Source: an uncultured Acetatifactor sp. (GTDB taxonomy: Bacteria > Bacillota > Clostridia > Lachnospirales > Lachnospiraceae). From it: 64,000 bases of DNA. The notes below the pieces were generated by a model. The model saw only the letters and a list, made by a program, of their open reading frames with translations. It was not told the DNA's origin and did no database searches. The first letter of the stretch is position 1. Every line of letters starts with the position of its first letter. Shown here in pieces: positions 43,675 through 52,719 of this stretch. Position numbers and translations under genes: made by a program. Location of the stretch: assembly GCA_934402315.1 (NCBI GenBank), contig CAKRTS010000003.1, positions 1 through 64,000 of the forward strand, written 5' to 3'.

Positions 43675-43708
43675 GTAACTGCCCGCTTCGCCGAATGCGG
43701 GCGGTTAC
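43675..43708. promoter_or_regulatory. 12-bp dyad at the GH18 transcription start
   Basis: GTAACTGCCCGC pairs with GCGGGCGGTTAC (one G-T pair) around ten bases. It touches the -10 box and covers the expected transcription start, so it may be an operator or a 5'-end hairpin that stabilises the transcript. The ribosome-binding site lies about 25 bases further on. Confidence 0.5.
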
Positions 43709-43747
43709 ACATACAATACCCGGATAAAAGAAGAGGAGCCGCCGATT

Positions 43748-45481
43748 ATGAAAAAAATACTGCCTGTAATAATAGCCTTGCTGCTGATCGTTGTGATCGT
43801 GGGAGCAGCGTTTGGAGGTAAACTTCTGGACAAGTATACCTACAGCAAAGAAGTGGCGGATCTCGATGAATTCTATGGGGTGACGGATGCGGCAGTCGGA
43901 GAGAGTGACGGAAGACTGGCGATTATTCTTCAGAACGACATGCTTGAGGAACAGGCGGTTGTGAAGAACGGAGTGATCTATTTTGACCTGAATACGGTCA
44001 GAGCATATTTTAATGAGATTTTTTATGTCGATGAGACTGAGCAGAAGCTTTTGTTTACATCGGCAACGGATACAACGACGGTTGGATTCGGGGAAACCTT
44101 TTACAGCGACGGAGAGGGGGAGCACCCGGCGGAATATGTGATATGCATGAAGGACGGGGAGCAGCTTTTCGTTGCGGCGGAGTATGTCAGGAAATTTGCA
44201 AACTTTACCTATGAAAAGTATGACAGACACCTCCAGGTGTACACCGAATGGGGAATTATTAAGACCTATGATATTGCGAAAGCAACGCAGCTGCGCGTCC
44301 GCGGCGGTATCAAGAGCCCGATCCTGCGGGAACTGGAAGCAGGGGAGACGGTGGAGCTGCTGGAACAGATGGATACATGGAGCAAGGTGAAGACCTCGGA
44401 TGCCATGATCGGCTATGTGGAAAACAAGCGTCTGACAAATCTGAACACAGAGGTACAGACAGCGGTTACGGACTATGTGCCGGCGGAGTACACCTCCGTT
44501 GCGATGAACGGCAAGGTGAGTCTTGGCTGGCATGGAATCGGAGGACCCGGCGGAAATGATACGCTGGACAGTGTATTAAAGGAAGGGAAAGGAATCAATG
44601 TCATTGCTCCGACGTGGTTCAGCCTCAAGAACAGTGACGGGGAGCTGTTCCGGTCCTTTGCATCGGCGCAGTATGTAAAGAAAGCGCATGAAAAGGGCAT
44701 AGAGGTATGGGGCGTATGGGATGATTTTAACTATGCGGCAGAGAGCGGAGCAGCGGTGGACAGCTATGCTGTCCTGTCTGCGACATCGAGCCGGCAGCAG
44801 ATGGCGCAGAACATGGTGGACACGGCGTTGGAATACGGGCTGGACGGCATCAATCTGGATTTTGAGAAGCTGACAAATGAGGCGAGACCACATTTCAACC
44901 AGTTTTTAAGGGAGCTTTCGGTGCTGTGCAGACAGAGCGGTCTGGCGCTGTCAATCGATAACTATGTGCCGCTGAATTCCTCCAATTACTACAGACTGGA
45001 TATTCAGGGACTGGTTGCCGATTATGTAATCATTATGGGCTATGATGAACACTGGGGAGGCTGCCAGGAGGCGGGAAGCGTTGCGAGCATCGATTATGTT
45101 TCGGGCGGTCTCGACCGGACGCTGGAGCAGGTACCGGCAGAAAAAGTTGTGAATGCGCTGCCTTTCTATACAAGACTTTGGATGACAAAGGGAGCCGAGG
45201 TGACGAGCGAGGCGATCCCCATCAGCAATGTGGAGGAATGTCTGCAGAAATACGGCAAGAGCATGGACATGGCAGAATGGGATGAGGTAACCTGCCAGAA
45301 TTATATTGAATGGCAGGGAAGCGATACCCTTTATCAGATGTGGATAGAGGATACAGAGTCTCTCGGCGTCAAGGTAAACGTGATGAATGCACGGAATATC
45401 GGGGGCGTGGCAGTGTGGAGACTCGGATATGGCACACAGTCCGCATGGGAGCTTGTGGCAGCCTACGCGGGTGTAAAGTAA
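43748..45481 (+). CDS. GH18-family protein with SH3-like domain (577 aa)
   Basis: An N-terminal membrane anchor (about residues 5-24) leads to a copper-amine-oxidase-like or beta domain (about 45-165) and a bacterial SH3-like segment (about 175-225: LRVRGGIKSPILREL, WSKVKTSDAMIGYVE). The GH18 barrel (about 250-575) carries DGINLDFEKL, the DxxDxDxE catalytic signature with Glu as acid/base. Similar proteins act on peptidoglycan or spore cortex sugars. GAAGAGGAG lies before the ATG. It has its own promoter and terminator. The natural substrate is not certain. Confidence 0.9.
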   Translation: MKKILPVIIALLLIVVIVGAAFGGKLLDKYTYSKEVADLDEFYGVTDAAVGESDGRLAIILQNDMLEEQAVVKNGVIYFDLNTVRAYFNEIFYVDETEQKLLFTSATDTTTVGFGETFYSDGEGEHPAEYVICMKDGEQLFVAAEYVRKFANFTYEKYDRHLQVYTEWGIIKTYDIAKATQLRVRGGIKSPILRELEAGETVELLEQMDTWSKVKTSDAMIGYVENKRLTNLNTEVQTAVTDYVPAEYTSVAMNGKVSLGWHGIGGPGGNDTLDSVLKEGKGINVIAPTWFSLKNSDGELFRSFASAQYVKKAHEKGIEVWGVWDDFNYAAESGAAVDSYAVLSATSSRQQMAQNMVDTALEYGLDGINLDFEKLTNEARPHFNQFLRELSVLCRQSGLALSIDNYVPLNSSNYYRLDIQGLVADYVIIMGYDEHWGGCQEAGSVASIDYVSGGLDRTLEQVPAEKVVNALPFYTRLWMTKGAEVTSEAIPISNVEECLQKYGKSMDMAEWDEVTCQNYIEWQGSDTLYQMWIEDTESLGVKVNVMNARNIGGVAVWRLGYGTQSAWELVAAYAGVK

Positions 45482-45530
45482 TCCGTGCGGAGCGAAAAAA
45501 GCTGTATTCAAGAAGCATTATAGACAACAA

Positions 45531-45559
45531 AAAAGGGAGCCTTGGCCGGGCTCCCTTTT
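45531..45559. terminator. Bidirectional terminator between GH18 and sortase-substrate genes
   Basis: An 11-bp stem (AAAAGGGAGCC with GGCTCCCTTTT) around seven bases. The A/T ends supply a T-tract on both strands for the convergent genes. Confidence 0.92.
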
Positions 45560-45595
45560 CGTATGCATATTTTCTGCAGAGCTGTATGCCTGCTG

Positions 45596-46447
45596 TTACT
45601 GCTCGGACTTTCTGTAAAGTACATAGCTGCCTGCGAAGAGTACAGCTGCCGCACAGACGAACCAGATGACCATGCTGTGTTCGCCGGTCTTGGGAACTTC
45701 GTCATACTCGCTGGAGGAAGGAGTGCTGGAAGGAGTTGACGCAGGTGCAGGAGTGGCTGTGCTGGTCGTGGTATCGGTAGTGCCGTTCATTGCCGCAAGG
45801 TAAGCCTCGGACGGTGTCGGACTGTACTTTGTGATCTGGAAGGTACCGTTTACCATACTCATCGCACCCTGTGCAATATCATAGAATTCATTGGTTCCTC
45901 CTCCGGTGCTGGAAGCAGTGCGGAAATGACCTACGGTTCCCACACAGGAAATGTTGGAGTGAGGCACATCTGAGATGTTGAGAACCATGTCGAGTACATT
46001 GTTGTTGAAGGTACAGGTTGTTGTGTCATAGAGATTGGCATTTCTGACATCTCCGTTGATTGCAGCAACAGCACCTGCCAGTACATAACAGTCGGTCACT
46101 CCGCCGGTGATAACGGCTGCAGTAGCATCGCGGTGAATGGTAAGGTTGCCAAGCTTGACATCTGCGAGCTGAAGCTCCTTGTTGGGGGTGGCGTCGCCTG
46201 CGTATACGACAACTGCGTCGCCTGCCTTTAACTCCTGATTCAGATAATAAATTTCCCTTGCAATGGCATAGTCATCAAATGTGCTGCCGGGGACATAACG
46301 CCAATCGTTTACGTTGTCGCCGATGAACTTGACGGAGTAGGTCTTTGCCTCTTCTGCCTTTGCGGTCAGGGTGTTGCTGCCGGGAAGCAGTGCAAGAACA
46401 GCTGCTGCGGCGAGCAGGGATACAAGTGCTTTGAGTTTCTTTTTCAT
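45596..46447 (-). CDS. Sortase-anchored surface protein with VPKTG-type signal (283 aa)
   Basis: A signal peptide (residues 1-32, ending AKAEE) is followed by a beta-rich part (about 35-210) of no family I know. A Thr/Ser/Pro-rich linker (about 215-245) follows. The C-terminus has VPKTGEHS, a hydrophobic helix and the basic end YRKSEQ. This is a cell-wall sorting signal of the LPxTG kind with Val in place of Leu. The sortase gene lies 26 bases upstream, so this is probably its dedicated substrate. It could be a surface adhesin or a binding protein. AAAGGAGG precedes the ATG. Confidence 0.86.
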   Translation of the reverse strand: MKKKLKALVSLLAAAAVLALLPGSNTLTAKAEEAKTYSVKFIGDNVNDWRYVPGSTFDDYAIAREIYYLNQELKAGDAVVVYAGDATPNKELQLADVKLGNLTIHRDATAAVITGGVTDCYVLAGAVAAINGDVRNANLYDTTTCTFNNNVLDMVLNISDVPHSNISCVGTVGHFRTASSTGGGTNEFYDIAQGAMSMVNGTFQITKYSPTPSEAYLAAMNGTTDTTTSTATPAPASTPSSTPSSSEYDEVPKTGEHSMVIWFVCAAAVLFAGSYVLYRKSEQ

Positions 46448-46473
46448 TTTGTTCCTCCTTTTGGGTGCGCGCT

Positions 46474-47352
46474 TTACTCTGTAACCGGCAGATAAGTATC
46501 GCCGTTTTCCACCTCTTTTGCGACAACAACGAACCTTCCGTTTGTCACATGATAGGAGCAGGTGGAGAGCGTGATAAAATGATCCCCGAATTCTGCCGTC
46601 ACACCGGTGTCGTACAGAGAAAGTGCTTTTATGTTTTGATAGAAATCATCAAATTCTTCGGCGGTATCCGCCTGAAAGAATTTGTAGAACTTAAAGACCT
46701 CATCGGTCTTTTTATAGACCTGAGAGCGGAATACCGCGAGCACTTCGTAATTGCGCTGACATTCCTCTGTGTAGAGAATGATCTGCATGTGCTCCTTGCA
46801 GAAGTCCTCGTCCTCATAGTCGGTCAGAGTGCCAAACATAGCACCTGATTTCATATTATGTCCATGGATAATCAGATTAGTCGTCAAAGGGTCAAGGCAG
46901 CTGTCAGTGTCAAGGATCAGACAGCCATTCCGGTTGGAAGAGCCGTCGAACCCACGGCGCAGGTAATATTCCTCGTCCGCCGGTGTCCACATGACAGGGT
47001 AATCGATCTCCGTGTCCGGGATATGTAACCATGCAGCCATATCACTGTTGGCGAGAAAGCTGTCCCGATAGGGATTGACCACGGGCTCGGGAGTAGGCTC
47101 CGGCGTGGGCTCGGGAGATGGCTCCGGGGACGGAGAGGGGGACGGTTCCGGTTCAACAGAAGGAAACACGGACTCGGCGTCGGAAGAGCTCTCCTGCATT
47201 ATGACCTCGGCAGAGGAACGAAGCTCCTCCATGCCTGTATCTGTGCGGAGATCATCCCTCGCGTAGCGGATCATCAGAACTACAGCAGCCGACAGACAGC
47301 TGACGGCAATCACAGCCAGAATGATGGCAATGGCTTTTCTGGAGTTTTTCAT
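46474..47352 (-). CDS. Class B sortase (292 aa)
   Basis: Sortases cut a sorting signal and attach the protein to the wall. An N-terminal anchor (about residues 7-27) is followed by a long linker of Pro-Glu and Pro-Ser repeats (about 65-92) that may span the wall. The catalytic domain has LHIPDTEIDYPVMW, His in IIHGHNM, Cys in TLSTCSYHV and Arg in NGRFVVVAKE. The DEEYYLRRGFDG block is typical of class B. AAGGAG precedes the ATG. It is directly upstream of its likely substrate. Confidence 0.93.
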   Translation of the reverse strand: MKNSRKAIAIILAVIAVSCLSAAVVLMIRYARDDLRTDTGMEELRSSAEVIMQESSSDAESVFPSVEPEPSPSPSPEPSPEPTPEPTPEPVVNPYRDSFLANSDMAAWLHIPDTEIDYPVMWTPADEEYYLRRGFDGSSNRNGCLILDTDSCLDPLTTNLIIHGHNMKSGAMFGTLTDYEDEDFCKEHMQIILYTEECQRNYEVLAVFRSQVYKKTDEVFKFYKFFQADTAEEFDDFYQNIKALSLYDTGVTAEFGDHFITLSTCSYHVTNGRFVVVAKEVENGDTYLPVTE

Positions 47353-47460
47353 AGCTGCTCCTTAATGATTTTTCTTTCAATATAGTAATTCTAGCTTAAA
47401 AAAACATGCAATGCAATACCTTTGAATATACATTATTGAAAAAACAAGGAGGAGAACAGG

Positions 47461-48171
47461 ATGAGTAAATGGAACCAGAGGCTTCTCTCGGCGGCAGCAG
47501 GAATGCTTCTCCTGCTTTCACTGGTATATGTCTGTAAGGAGACGGTTCTGTACACTGCCGGACGGGGAAACGCGATGTCGGGGGGAAACATGCGGTGTGT
47601 GGTGATCGACGCGGGACATGGCGGAGATGATCCGGGCAAGGTGGGAATCAACGGGGCGAAGGAGAAGGATGTAAATCTTCAGATTGCGGAAAAGGTGAAA
47701 AAATATCTGGAGGCAAATGATATTACCGTTGTGATGACAAGGGAGAGCGATGAGGGGCTGAACGATGCAAATGCCTCTAATAAGAAGGTACAGGATATGA
47801 AGCGGAGGATAGAGCTGATCGACAAAACGGCGCCGCAGGTCACGGTGAGCATCCACCAGAACAGTTACCCGGAGGAATATGTTCACGGCGCACAGGTATT
47901 TTATTATACCGGAAGCAAGGAGGGACAGAGTCTGGCAGATGCGATCCAATGGCAGCTGGTAGACAAGGTTGACCCAGAGAACAAGAGACAGGTCAAGGCA
48001 AATGACAGCTATTACCTGTTGAAAAAGACAGGCATACCGATCGTCATTGTCGAATGTGGCTTCCTCTCTAACAGCGCGGAGGCGGAAAAGCTGTGTACCG
48101 ACGATTATCAGGAACGGGTGGCGTGGGCAATCCATATGGGAATTCTGCAATATCTGAATAAACAAGACTGA
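47461..48171 (+). CDS. cwlD: N-acetylmuramoyl-L-alanine amidase, CwlD type (236 aa)
   Basis: This amidase family cleaves the bond between MurNAc and L-Ala. An N-terminal signal or anchor (about residues 8-28) is followed by the Amidase_3 core with VVIDAGHGGDDPGKVG, zinc ligands His and Glu in DAGHGG and NGAKEKDVNL, SIHQNS, and VECGFLSN with the catalytic Glu. CwlD makes muramic delta-lactam in spore cortex, so this suggests spore-forming ancestry. The short length and gene context fit CwlD, but a vegetative amidase is possible. AAGGAGGAG precedes the ATG. Confidence 0.88.
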   Translation: MSKWNQRLLSAAAGMLLLLSLVYVCKETVLYTAGRGNAMSGGNMRCVVIDAGHGGDDPGKVGINGAKEKDVNLQIAEKVKKYLEANDITVVMTRESDEGLNDANASNKKVQDMKRRIELIDKTAPQVTVSIHQNSYPEEYVHGAQVFYYTGSKEGQSLADAIQWQLVDKVDPENKRQVKANDSYYLLKKTGIPIVIVECGFLSNSAEAEKLCTDDYQERVAWAIHMGILQYLNKQD

Positions 48172-48243
48172 GTCTTTTCCTTTTCGGGGAAGTGTGATAT
48201 ACTTGCTGTAAGTGTGCAGAAAAATCGGAAAGTGTCAAATGAG

Positions 48244-49329
48244 ATGAATACAGTAACAGTTAAAATTGACAGAAGCAGGGCGGAGTTTACGGAGACGGAG
48301 GATGCTGCGCTGCGTCGGGCGGGAGAGGTCATCCGCGCGGGCGGGCTTGTGGCATTTCCGACGGAAACAGTCTATGGGCTGGGCGGGGATGCACTGAACA
48401 GAGAGTCTTCCCGCAAAATTTATGCCGCAAAAGGCAGGCCGTCGGACAATCCTCTGATCGTCCATATCTGTAAGTTCGAGGACATCAGGCGGATCGTGAA
48501 GGACGTGCCGGAGGAAGCCTGTAAGATCGCAGAGGCGTTCTGGCCGGGGCCGCTGACAATGATCCTTCCAAAGTCGGAGCTTGTCCCGAAGGAGACGACG
48601 GGCGGGCTGGACACGGTGGCGGTGCGTTTTCCATCCGATAGAATAGCACAGAGGCTGATAGAATACAGCGGGGGCTACATTGCTGCGCCGAGCGCCAACC
48701 TTTCCGGGAGACCGAGTCCGACAGTGGCGAAGTATGTAGCTGAGGACATGGACGGCAGGATCGAGATGATTATAGACGGCGGAGAGGTCGGGATCGGTCT
48801 GGAGTCCACGATTATTGATCTCACGGTGAGTCCGCCGCAGATTCTGCGCCCGGGATATGTGACGGAGGAGATGCTGCGGAAGGTTCTCGGCAGGGTGGAT
48901 ACGGATGTGACGATCCTCAACGCCGACAGTGGACAGGCTCCGAAGGCACCGGGAATGAAGTATCGCCATTATGCGCCGAAGGGCGAGCTGACGATCGTGG
49001 AGGGTGAGCCGGATGCGGTGGTCGCCTATATCAACGGGCAGGTGCGGAAGGCGCGTGAAAACGGTGAAAAGACCGGTGTGATCGGTACGGATGAATGTGC
49101 CGGAAAATATTGTGCGGATGTTGTCAAGAGCGTGGGCAGCAGAGAGGATGAGGAGAGCATTGCAAGGCATCTCTTTACGGCGCTCAGGGAATTTGACGAC
49201 GAAAACGTGGAAAGAATGTATTCGGAGAGCTTTGACAGCGAGGGACTGGGACAGGCGATCATGAACCGGCTGTTGAAGGCGGCAGGACATCATGTTGTCA
49301 GACTTCAGGATGAAACAAAGATTTCATAA
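48244..49329 (+). CDS. tsaC: L-threonylcarbamoyladenylate synthase (361 aa)
   Basis: This enzyme of the Sua5/YwlC type makes threonylcarbamoyl-AMP for t6A37 of tRNA. The core includes GGLVAFPTETVYGLGGDA, KIYAAKGRPSDNPLIVH, EAFWPGPLTMIL and AAPSANLSGRPSPT. The longer C-terminal domain (from about residue 230) with PGMKYRHYAPKGEL marks the Sua5 form. ATG 48244 is preferred over an upstream GTG because a weak GGAAAG lies before it and the family starts near here. It leads a run of housekeeping genes (rpiB, upp, dCMP deaminase) that may be cotranscribed. Confidence 0.92.
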   Translation: MNTVTVKIDRSRAEFTETEDAALRRAGEVIRAGGLVAFPTETVYGLGGDALNRESSRKIYAAKGRPSDNPLIVHICKFEDIRRIVKDVPEEACKIAEAFWPGPLTMILPKSELVPKETTGGLDTVAVRFPSDRIAQRLIEYSGGYIAAPSANLSGRPSPTVAKYVAEDMDGRIEMIIDGGEVGIGLESTIIDLTVSPPQILRPGYVTEEMLRKVLGRVDTDVTILNADSGQAPKAPGMKYRHYAPKGELTIVEGEPDAVVAYINGQVRKARENGEKTGVIGTDECAGKYCADVVKSVGSREDEESIARHLFTALREFDDENVERMYSESFDSEGLGQAIMNRLLKAAGHHVVRLQDETKIS

Positions 49330-49358
49330 AAATCGTTTATAGATACAGGAGGAGCAAA

Positions 49359-49790
49359 ATGATTGCGATTGGAAGTGACCACGGCGGTTACGAACTGAAG
49401 GAAAGCGTAAAGCGGCATCTCGAGGAAAGGGGAATCCCCGTGCAGGATATGGGCTGCGACGGAACGGCATCTGTGGACTATCCGGTTTACGGACATGCAG
49501 TGGCGAAGGCGGTAGCCGACGGAAGCTGTGAGAAGGGCATTGTCATCTGTACGACAGGGATCGGCATCAGCATTGCGGCGAACAAGGTTCCGGGAATCCG
49601 CTGTGCACTGTGCGCTGACAGCCTGTCAGCGAAGATGACCCGTCTCCATAACGATGCGAATGTACTTGCGCTGGGCGGCGGCTTTGTCGGGAAAAACCTT
49701 GCGCTGGAGATCGTCGATGTATTTCTGGACACGGCATTTTCCGGTGAGGAGAGACATCAGCGCAGGATTGATCTGATTGAAAAACTGTAA
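49359..49790 (+). CDS. rpiB: Ribose-5-phosphate isomerase B (143 aa)
   Basis: RpiB interconverts ribose 5-phosphate and ribulose 5-phosphate in the pentose phosphate pathway. MIAIGSDHGGYELKESVK, GIVICTTGIGISIAANKVPG and NVLALGGGFVG are the family blocks, with the nucleotide-phosphate loop and active-site Cys in CTTG. Length is normal. AGGAGG precedes the ATG. It follows tsaC by 29 bases. Confidence 0.95.
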   Translation: MIAIGSDHGGYELKESVKRHLEERGIPVQDMGCDGTASVDYPVYGHAVAKAVADGSCEKGIVICTTGIGISIAANKVPGIRCALCADSLSAKMTRLHNDANVLALGGGFVGKNLALEIVDVFLDTAFSGEERHQRRIDLIEKL

Positions 49791-49837
49791 GTACCTATTT
49801 AAAAAAATATTAAAACACCATCAGGAGGAAAAAATTA

Positions 49838-50467
49838 ATGGCTAAAGTAGTAATCATGGATCATCCCTTGATACAGCACAAGATTGGATTTATCCGCAGA
49901 ACGGAGACAGGAACAAAGGATTTCAGACAGACCATCAGCGAGATCGCAATGCTGATCTGCTATGAGGCGACCAGAGATCTGAAGCTGGATGACGTTGAGA
50001 TCCAGACCCCTATCTGCAAGGCGACCGTGAAGGAGCTGAGAGGCAAGAAGATGGCGGTTGTTCCGATCCTGCGTGCCGGTCTCGGCATGGTAGACGGAAT
50101 GCTGACACTGATTCCGGCAGCAAAGGTCGGACATATCGGACTTTACAGAGATCCCGAGACCTTAAAGCCGGTGGAATATTACTGCAAGCTTCCGGCAGAC
50201 TGCGCCGAGAGAGAGGTATTTGTGGTAGATCCCATGCTGGCTACCGGCGGTTCTTCCGTGGCAGCGATCCAGATGCTGAAAGACAAGGGCTGCAAGAATA
50301 TCCACTTCATGTGCATCATTGCCGCACCGGAAGGAATTGAGGCGATGAAGAAGGCACATCCCGATGTGGATATGTATGTCGGAGCGCTGGATGAGAAGCT
50401 GAACGACCACGGCTATATTGTTCCGGGTCTCGGCGACGCGGGCGACCGTATTTTCGGCACAAAATAA
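49838..50467 (+). CDS. upp: Uracil phosphoribosyltransferase (209 aa)
   Basis: Upp salvages uracil with PRPP to give [33 protein letters not shown] and the PRPP loop [16 protein letters not shown] are diagnostic, and [11 protein letters not shown] ends it. AGGAGG precedes the ATG. It lies between rpiB and a dCMP deaminase gene, a plausible nucleotide-metabolism group. Confidence 0.97.
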   Translation: MAKVVIMDHPLIQHKIGFIRRTETGTKDFRQTISEIAMLICYEATRDLKLDDVEIQTPICKATVKELRGKKMAVVPILRAGLGMVDGMLTLIPAAKVGHIGLYRDPETLKPVEYYCKLPADCAEREVFVVDPMLATGGSSVAAIQMLKDKGCKNIHFMCIIAAPEGIEAMKKAHPDVDMYVGALDEKLNDHGYIVPGLGDAGDRIFGTK

Positions 50468-50488
50468 GATTGCGGCGAGAGGTGGCCT

Positions 50489-50971
50489 ATGAATAAAAGG
50501 GAAGACTATATCAGCTGGGATGAGTATTTTATGGGCGTGGCACAGCTTTCGGGCATGCGCTCGAAGGATCCGAACACGCAGGTCGGAGCCTGTATTGTAA
50601 GCAAAGACAACAAGATATTGTCCATGGGATATAACGGCTTCCCAAACGGCTGCTCGGACGAAGAGTTCCCGTGGGCGAGAGAGGGTGACGAGCTGGACAC
50701 AAAGTATCCCTTTGTCACTCACGGGGAACTGAATGCCATCCTGAATTACCGGGGCGGTTCGCTTGAGGGAACGAAGCTCTATGTGTCGCTTTTCCCTTGC
50801 AATGAGTGCGCAAAGGCGATCATTCAGGCAGGGATCAAGACGGTGGTGTATGACAGCGATAAATATCTGGGAACACCGGGGAACCGCGCTTCCAAGAAGA
50901 TGTTTGACGCTGCGGGAGTGACCTATATCCCGTATTCACACACGGGACGGCAGGTAAAGATACAGCTATAG
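50489..50971 (+). CDS. dCMP deaminase, ComEB type (160 aa)
   Basis: A zinc-dependent deaminase of the dCMP/ComEB family, which converts dCMP to dUMP. Zinc ligands are the His in HGELNA and two Cys in PCNECAK, with the catalytic Glu in HGE. The N-terminus is MNKREDYISWDEYFMGVA, followed by DPNTQVGACIV. In Bacillus the related gene lies in the comE operon; here it lies after upp, and no competence genes are next to it. GAGAGGTGG precedes the ATG. Confidence 0.93.
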   Translation: MNKREDYISWDEYFMGVAQLSGMRSKDPNTQVGACIVSKDNKILSMGYNGFPNGCSDEEFPWAREGDELDTKYPFVTHGELNAILNYRGGSLEGTKLYVSLFPCNECAKAIIQAGIKTVVYDSDKYLGTPGNRASKKMFDAAGVTYIPYSHTGRQVKIQL

Positions 50972-50997
50972 GATCACGGAGAGAACGGAAAGGCAGG

Positions 50998-52194
50998 TTG
51001 CATTTCTTGAGGAACTGGAGAAAAACGGCTGTCCTGATGACGGCAGTGCTATTTACAGGGCTGTTTTCGACAGCCGGGGCGGAGGTGTCCCTCCCCGGTA
51101 CGCTTGTCGTGTCCGCAACCTCCAACACCAGACAGCAGATCGACGAAGCCGAAGAGAGAAAGAAGGAGCTCGAGGATGGGAAAAAGCAGAACGAGGGCGA
51201 ACTGAGCGATCTCAAGGGCGAGCAGAACGGTCTGAAAAAGGAATTAAAGAGTCTGAATGACCAGCTGACGCAGATTGTTGCGAATCTTGCGGATCTGGAA
51301 CAGCAGATTCATCAGAAGGAACAGGAAATATCCGACACACAGGCGGCGCTTGACGAGGCGAGAGCTACGGAGGAGTGGCAGTATGCCTGCATGGTAGAGC
51401 GGGCGCGCGCCATGTATGAGACGACGGAAGACAGCTATCTGAATGCATTGCTGAAGGAAAAAAGTCTTTCCGACATTCTGAATGCGGCGGATTATATCGA
51501 GCGGATCGCCGCGTATGAACGCAAGATGATGGATCAGTACAAGGAAAACAGAATTTTCATCGAGGGAGAGGAGGCCAGACTTCAGAGCGAGAAGGTGGAA
51601 CTGGATGCCCTGAAGGCGCAGGCAGAGGCGGAAGAGGCGAGGGTTTCGGAGCTTATCAGCCAGACCTCAAATTCGATTGCAAAATACGGAGACCAGATTG
51701 CGGATGCAGAACAGAAGGCGCGGGAATACGAGGAGCAGATCAAGAAGGAAGAGGAAAATCTGGAATATCTGAAAAAGAAGCTGGCGGAGGAGATCGCGCT
51801 TTCGCAGGCGGCTGCAAACGCGGCGTGGAGAGATATTTCAGAGGTGACCTTTACGGAGGGAGACCGGTATCTGCTGGCGAACATAATCTATTGCGAGGCG
51901 GGCGGCGAACCCTACGAGGGAAAGCTTGCCGTGGCGAGCGTGGTGATTAACAGGGTGCTCAGCTCAAAGTTTCCCGACACGGTCGTGGGCGTCATTTACC
52001 AGAACCGGCAGTTTTCACCGGTGGGAAGCGGACGGCTTGACCTTGCCCTCGCCGCCAACAAGGCGACAGATCAGTGTTACCGAGCGGCGGACGAGGCAAT
52101 GTCGGGCGTGACCAATGTCGGCAGCTGCGTCTTTTTCCGCACGCCGATAGAGGGATTGTCCGGTATCAATATCGGAGGGCATGTGTTCTACTAA
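50998..52194 (+). CDS. Cell-wall hydrolase with PcsB-like coiled coil and SleB-type domain (398 aa)
   Basis: A signal peptide (about residues 1-28) leads to a long coiled coil of the PcsB or CwlO N-terminal type (about residues 40-265) with QQIDEAEERKKELEDG and MYETTEDSYLNALLKEKS. The C-terminal Hydrolase_2 (SleB/CwlJ-like) domain has IIYCEAGGEPYEGKLAVASV and NRQFSPVGSGRLDLA. SleB-like domains cut spore cortex or vegetative peptidoglycan. The start is uncertain: TTG 50998 or TTG 51007, both near GGAAAGGCAGG. Fusion of a PcsB coil to SleB is a less common combination. Confidence 0.87.
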   Translation: MHFLRNWRKTAVLMTAVLFTGLFSTAGAEVSLPGTLVVSATSNTRQQIDEAEERKKELEDGKKQNEGELSDLKGEQNGLKKELKSLNDQLTQIVANLADLEQQIHQKEQEISDTQAALDEARATEEWQYACMVERARAMYETTEDSYLNALLKEKSLSDILNAADYIERIAAYERKMMDQYKENRIFIEGEEARLQSEKVELDALKAQAEAEEARVSELISQTSNSIAKYGDQIADAEQKAREYEEQIKKEEENLEYLKKKLAEEIALSQAAANAAWRDISEVTFTEGDRYLLANIIYCEAGGEPYEGKLAVASVVINRVLSSKFPDTVVGVIYQNRQFSPVGSGRLDLALAANKATDQCYRAADEAMSGVTNVGSCVFFRTPIEGLSGINIGGHVFY

Positions 52195-52674
52195 TCACAG
52201 CCCGAGGGCATTCAGACGAGCGAGAAGCTTGTCGAACTTATCACGGTATATCAGAGAGAGCAGATGATCGAGACTGCGGAGGCAGGAGGTCATCTGCTCT
52301 TTTGTAATCAGATTGCGCTCCATCGCTTCGGCAAGCTCATCCAGATCGACGACCTTCATGCGGCCGTCCGGGTAGAGAATGACATCGGCGAGCAGGTCAG
52401 TGACGGTGAGGGAAGCCTCCCCGGGATTACAGGTGTACTCAATAATATCGCAGTAGCAGTAGAGAAGAGAGCCATCCTCGCGGTACATTTTGCTGACCTT
52501 AAAGCCTTCCTTCAGAAAATAGCAGGAGCAGCCGTGGGAAAAGGTCGATTTGGGGTTCAGGGTGTTCCATTTTGTTACAATGATTTCGTCGTTCTGTTCA
52601 AGAATGATGTCGTCCTTCAGCAGAATACATTCTGCCGGGATGAGCCTGCGGCGGTAAAGCTTGGAAACAGTCAT
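52195..52674 (-). CDS. DUF402 family protein (159 aa)
   Basis: DUF402 proteins include nucleoside tri- or diphosphate phosphatases such as NtdP, and FAU-1-like RNA-binding forms. The conserved blocks are WNTLNPKSTFSHGCSCYF, then YCYCDIIEYTCNPGE, VTDLLADVILYPDGRMKV and VDLDELAEAM. The final acidic and helical region is normal. GAGGAGGT precedes the ATG. It lies just behind the GNAT gene on the same strand and ends at the base beside the convergent SleB-type gene, with no terminator between them. Confidence 0.9.
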   Translation of the reverse strand: MTVSKLYRRRLIPAECILLKDDIILEQNDEIIVTKWNTLNPKSTFSHGCSCYFLKEGFKVSKMYREDGSLLYCYCDIIEYTCNPGEASLTVTDLLADVILYPDGRMKVVDLDELAEAMERNLITKEQMTSCLRSLDHLLSLIYRDKFDKLLARLNALGL

Positions 52675-52719
52675 CGGAATACCTCCTCTATCATTGGAAT
52701 CATTTTTGGAAACAGCGGT

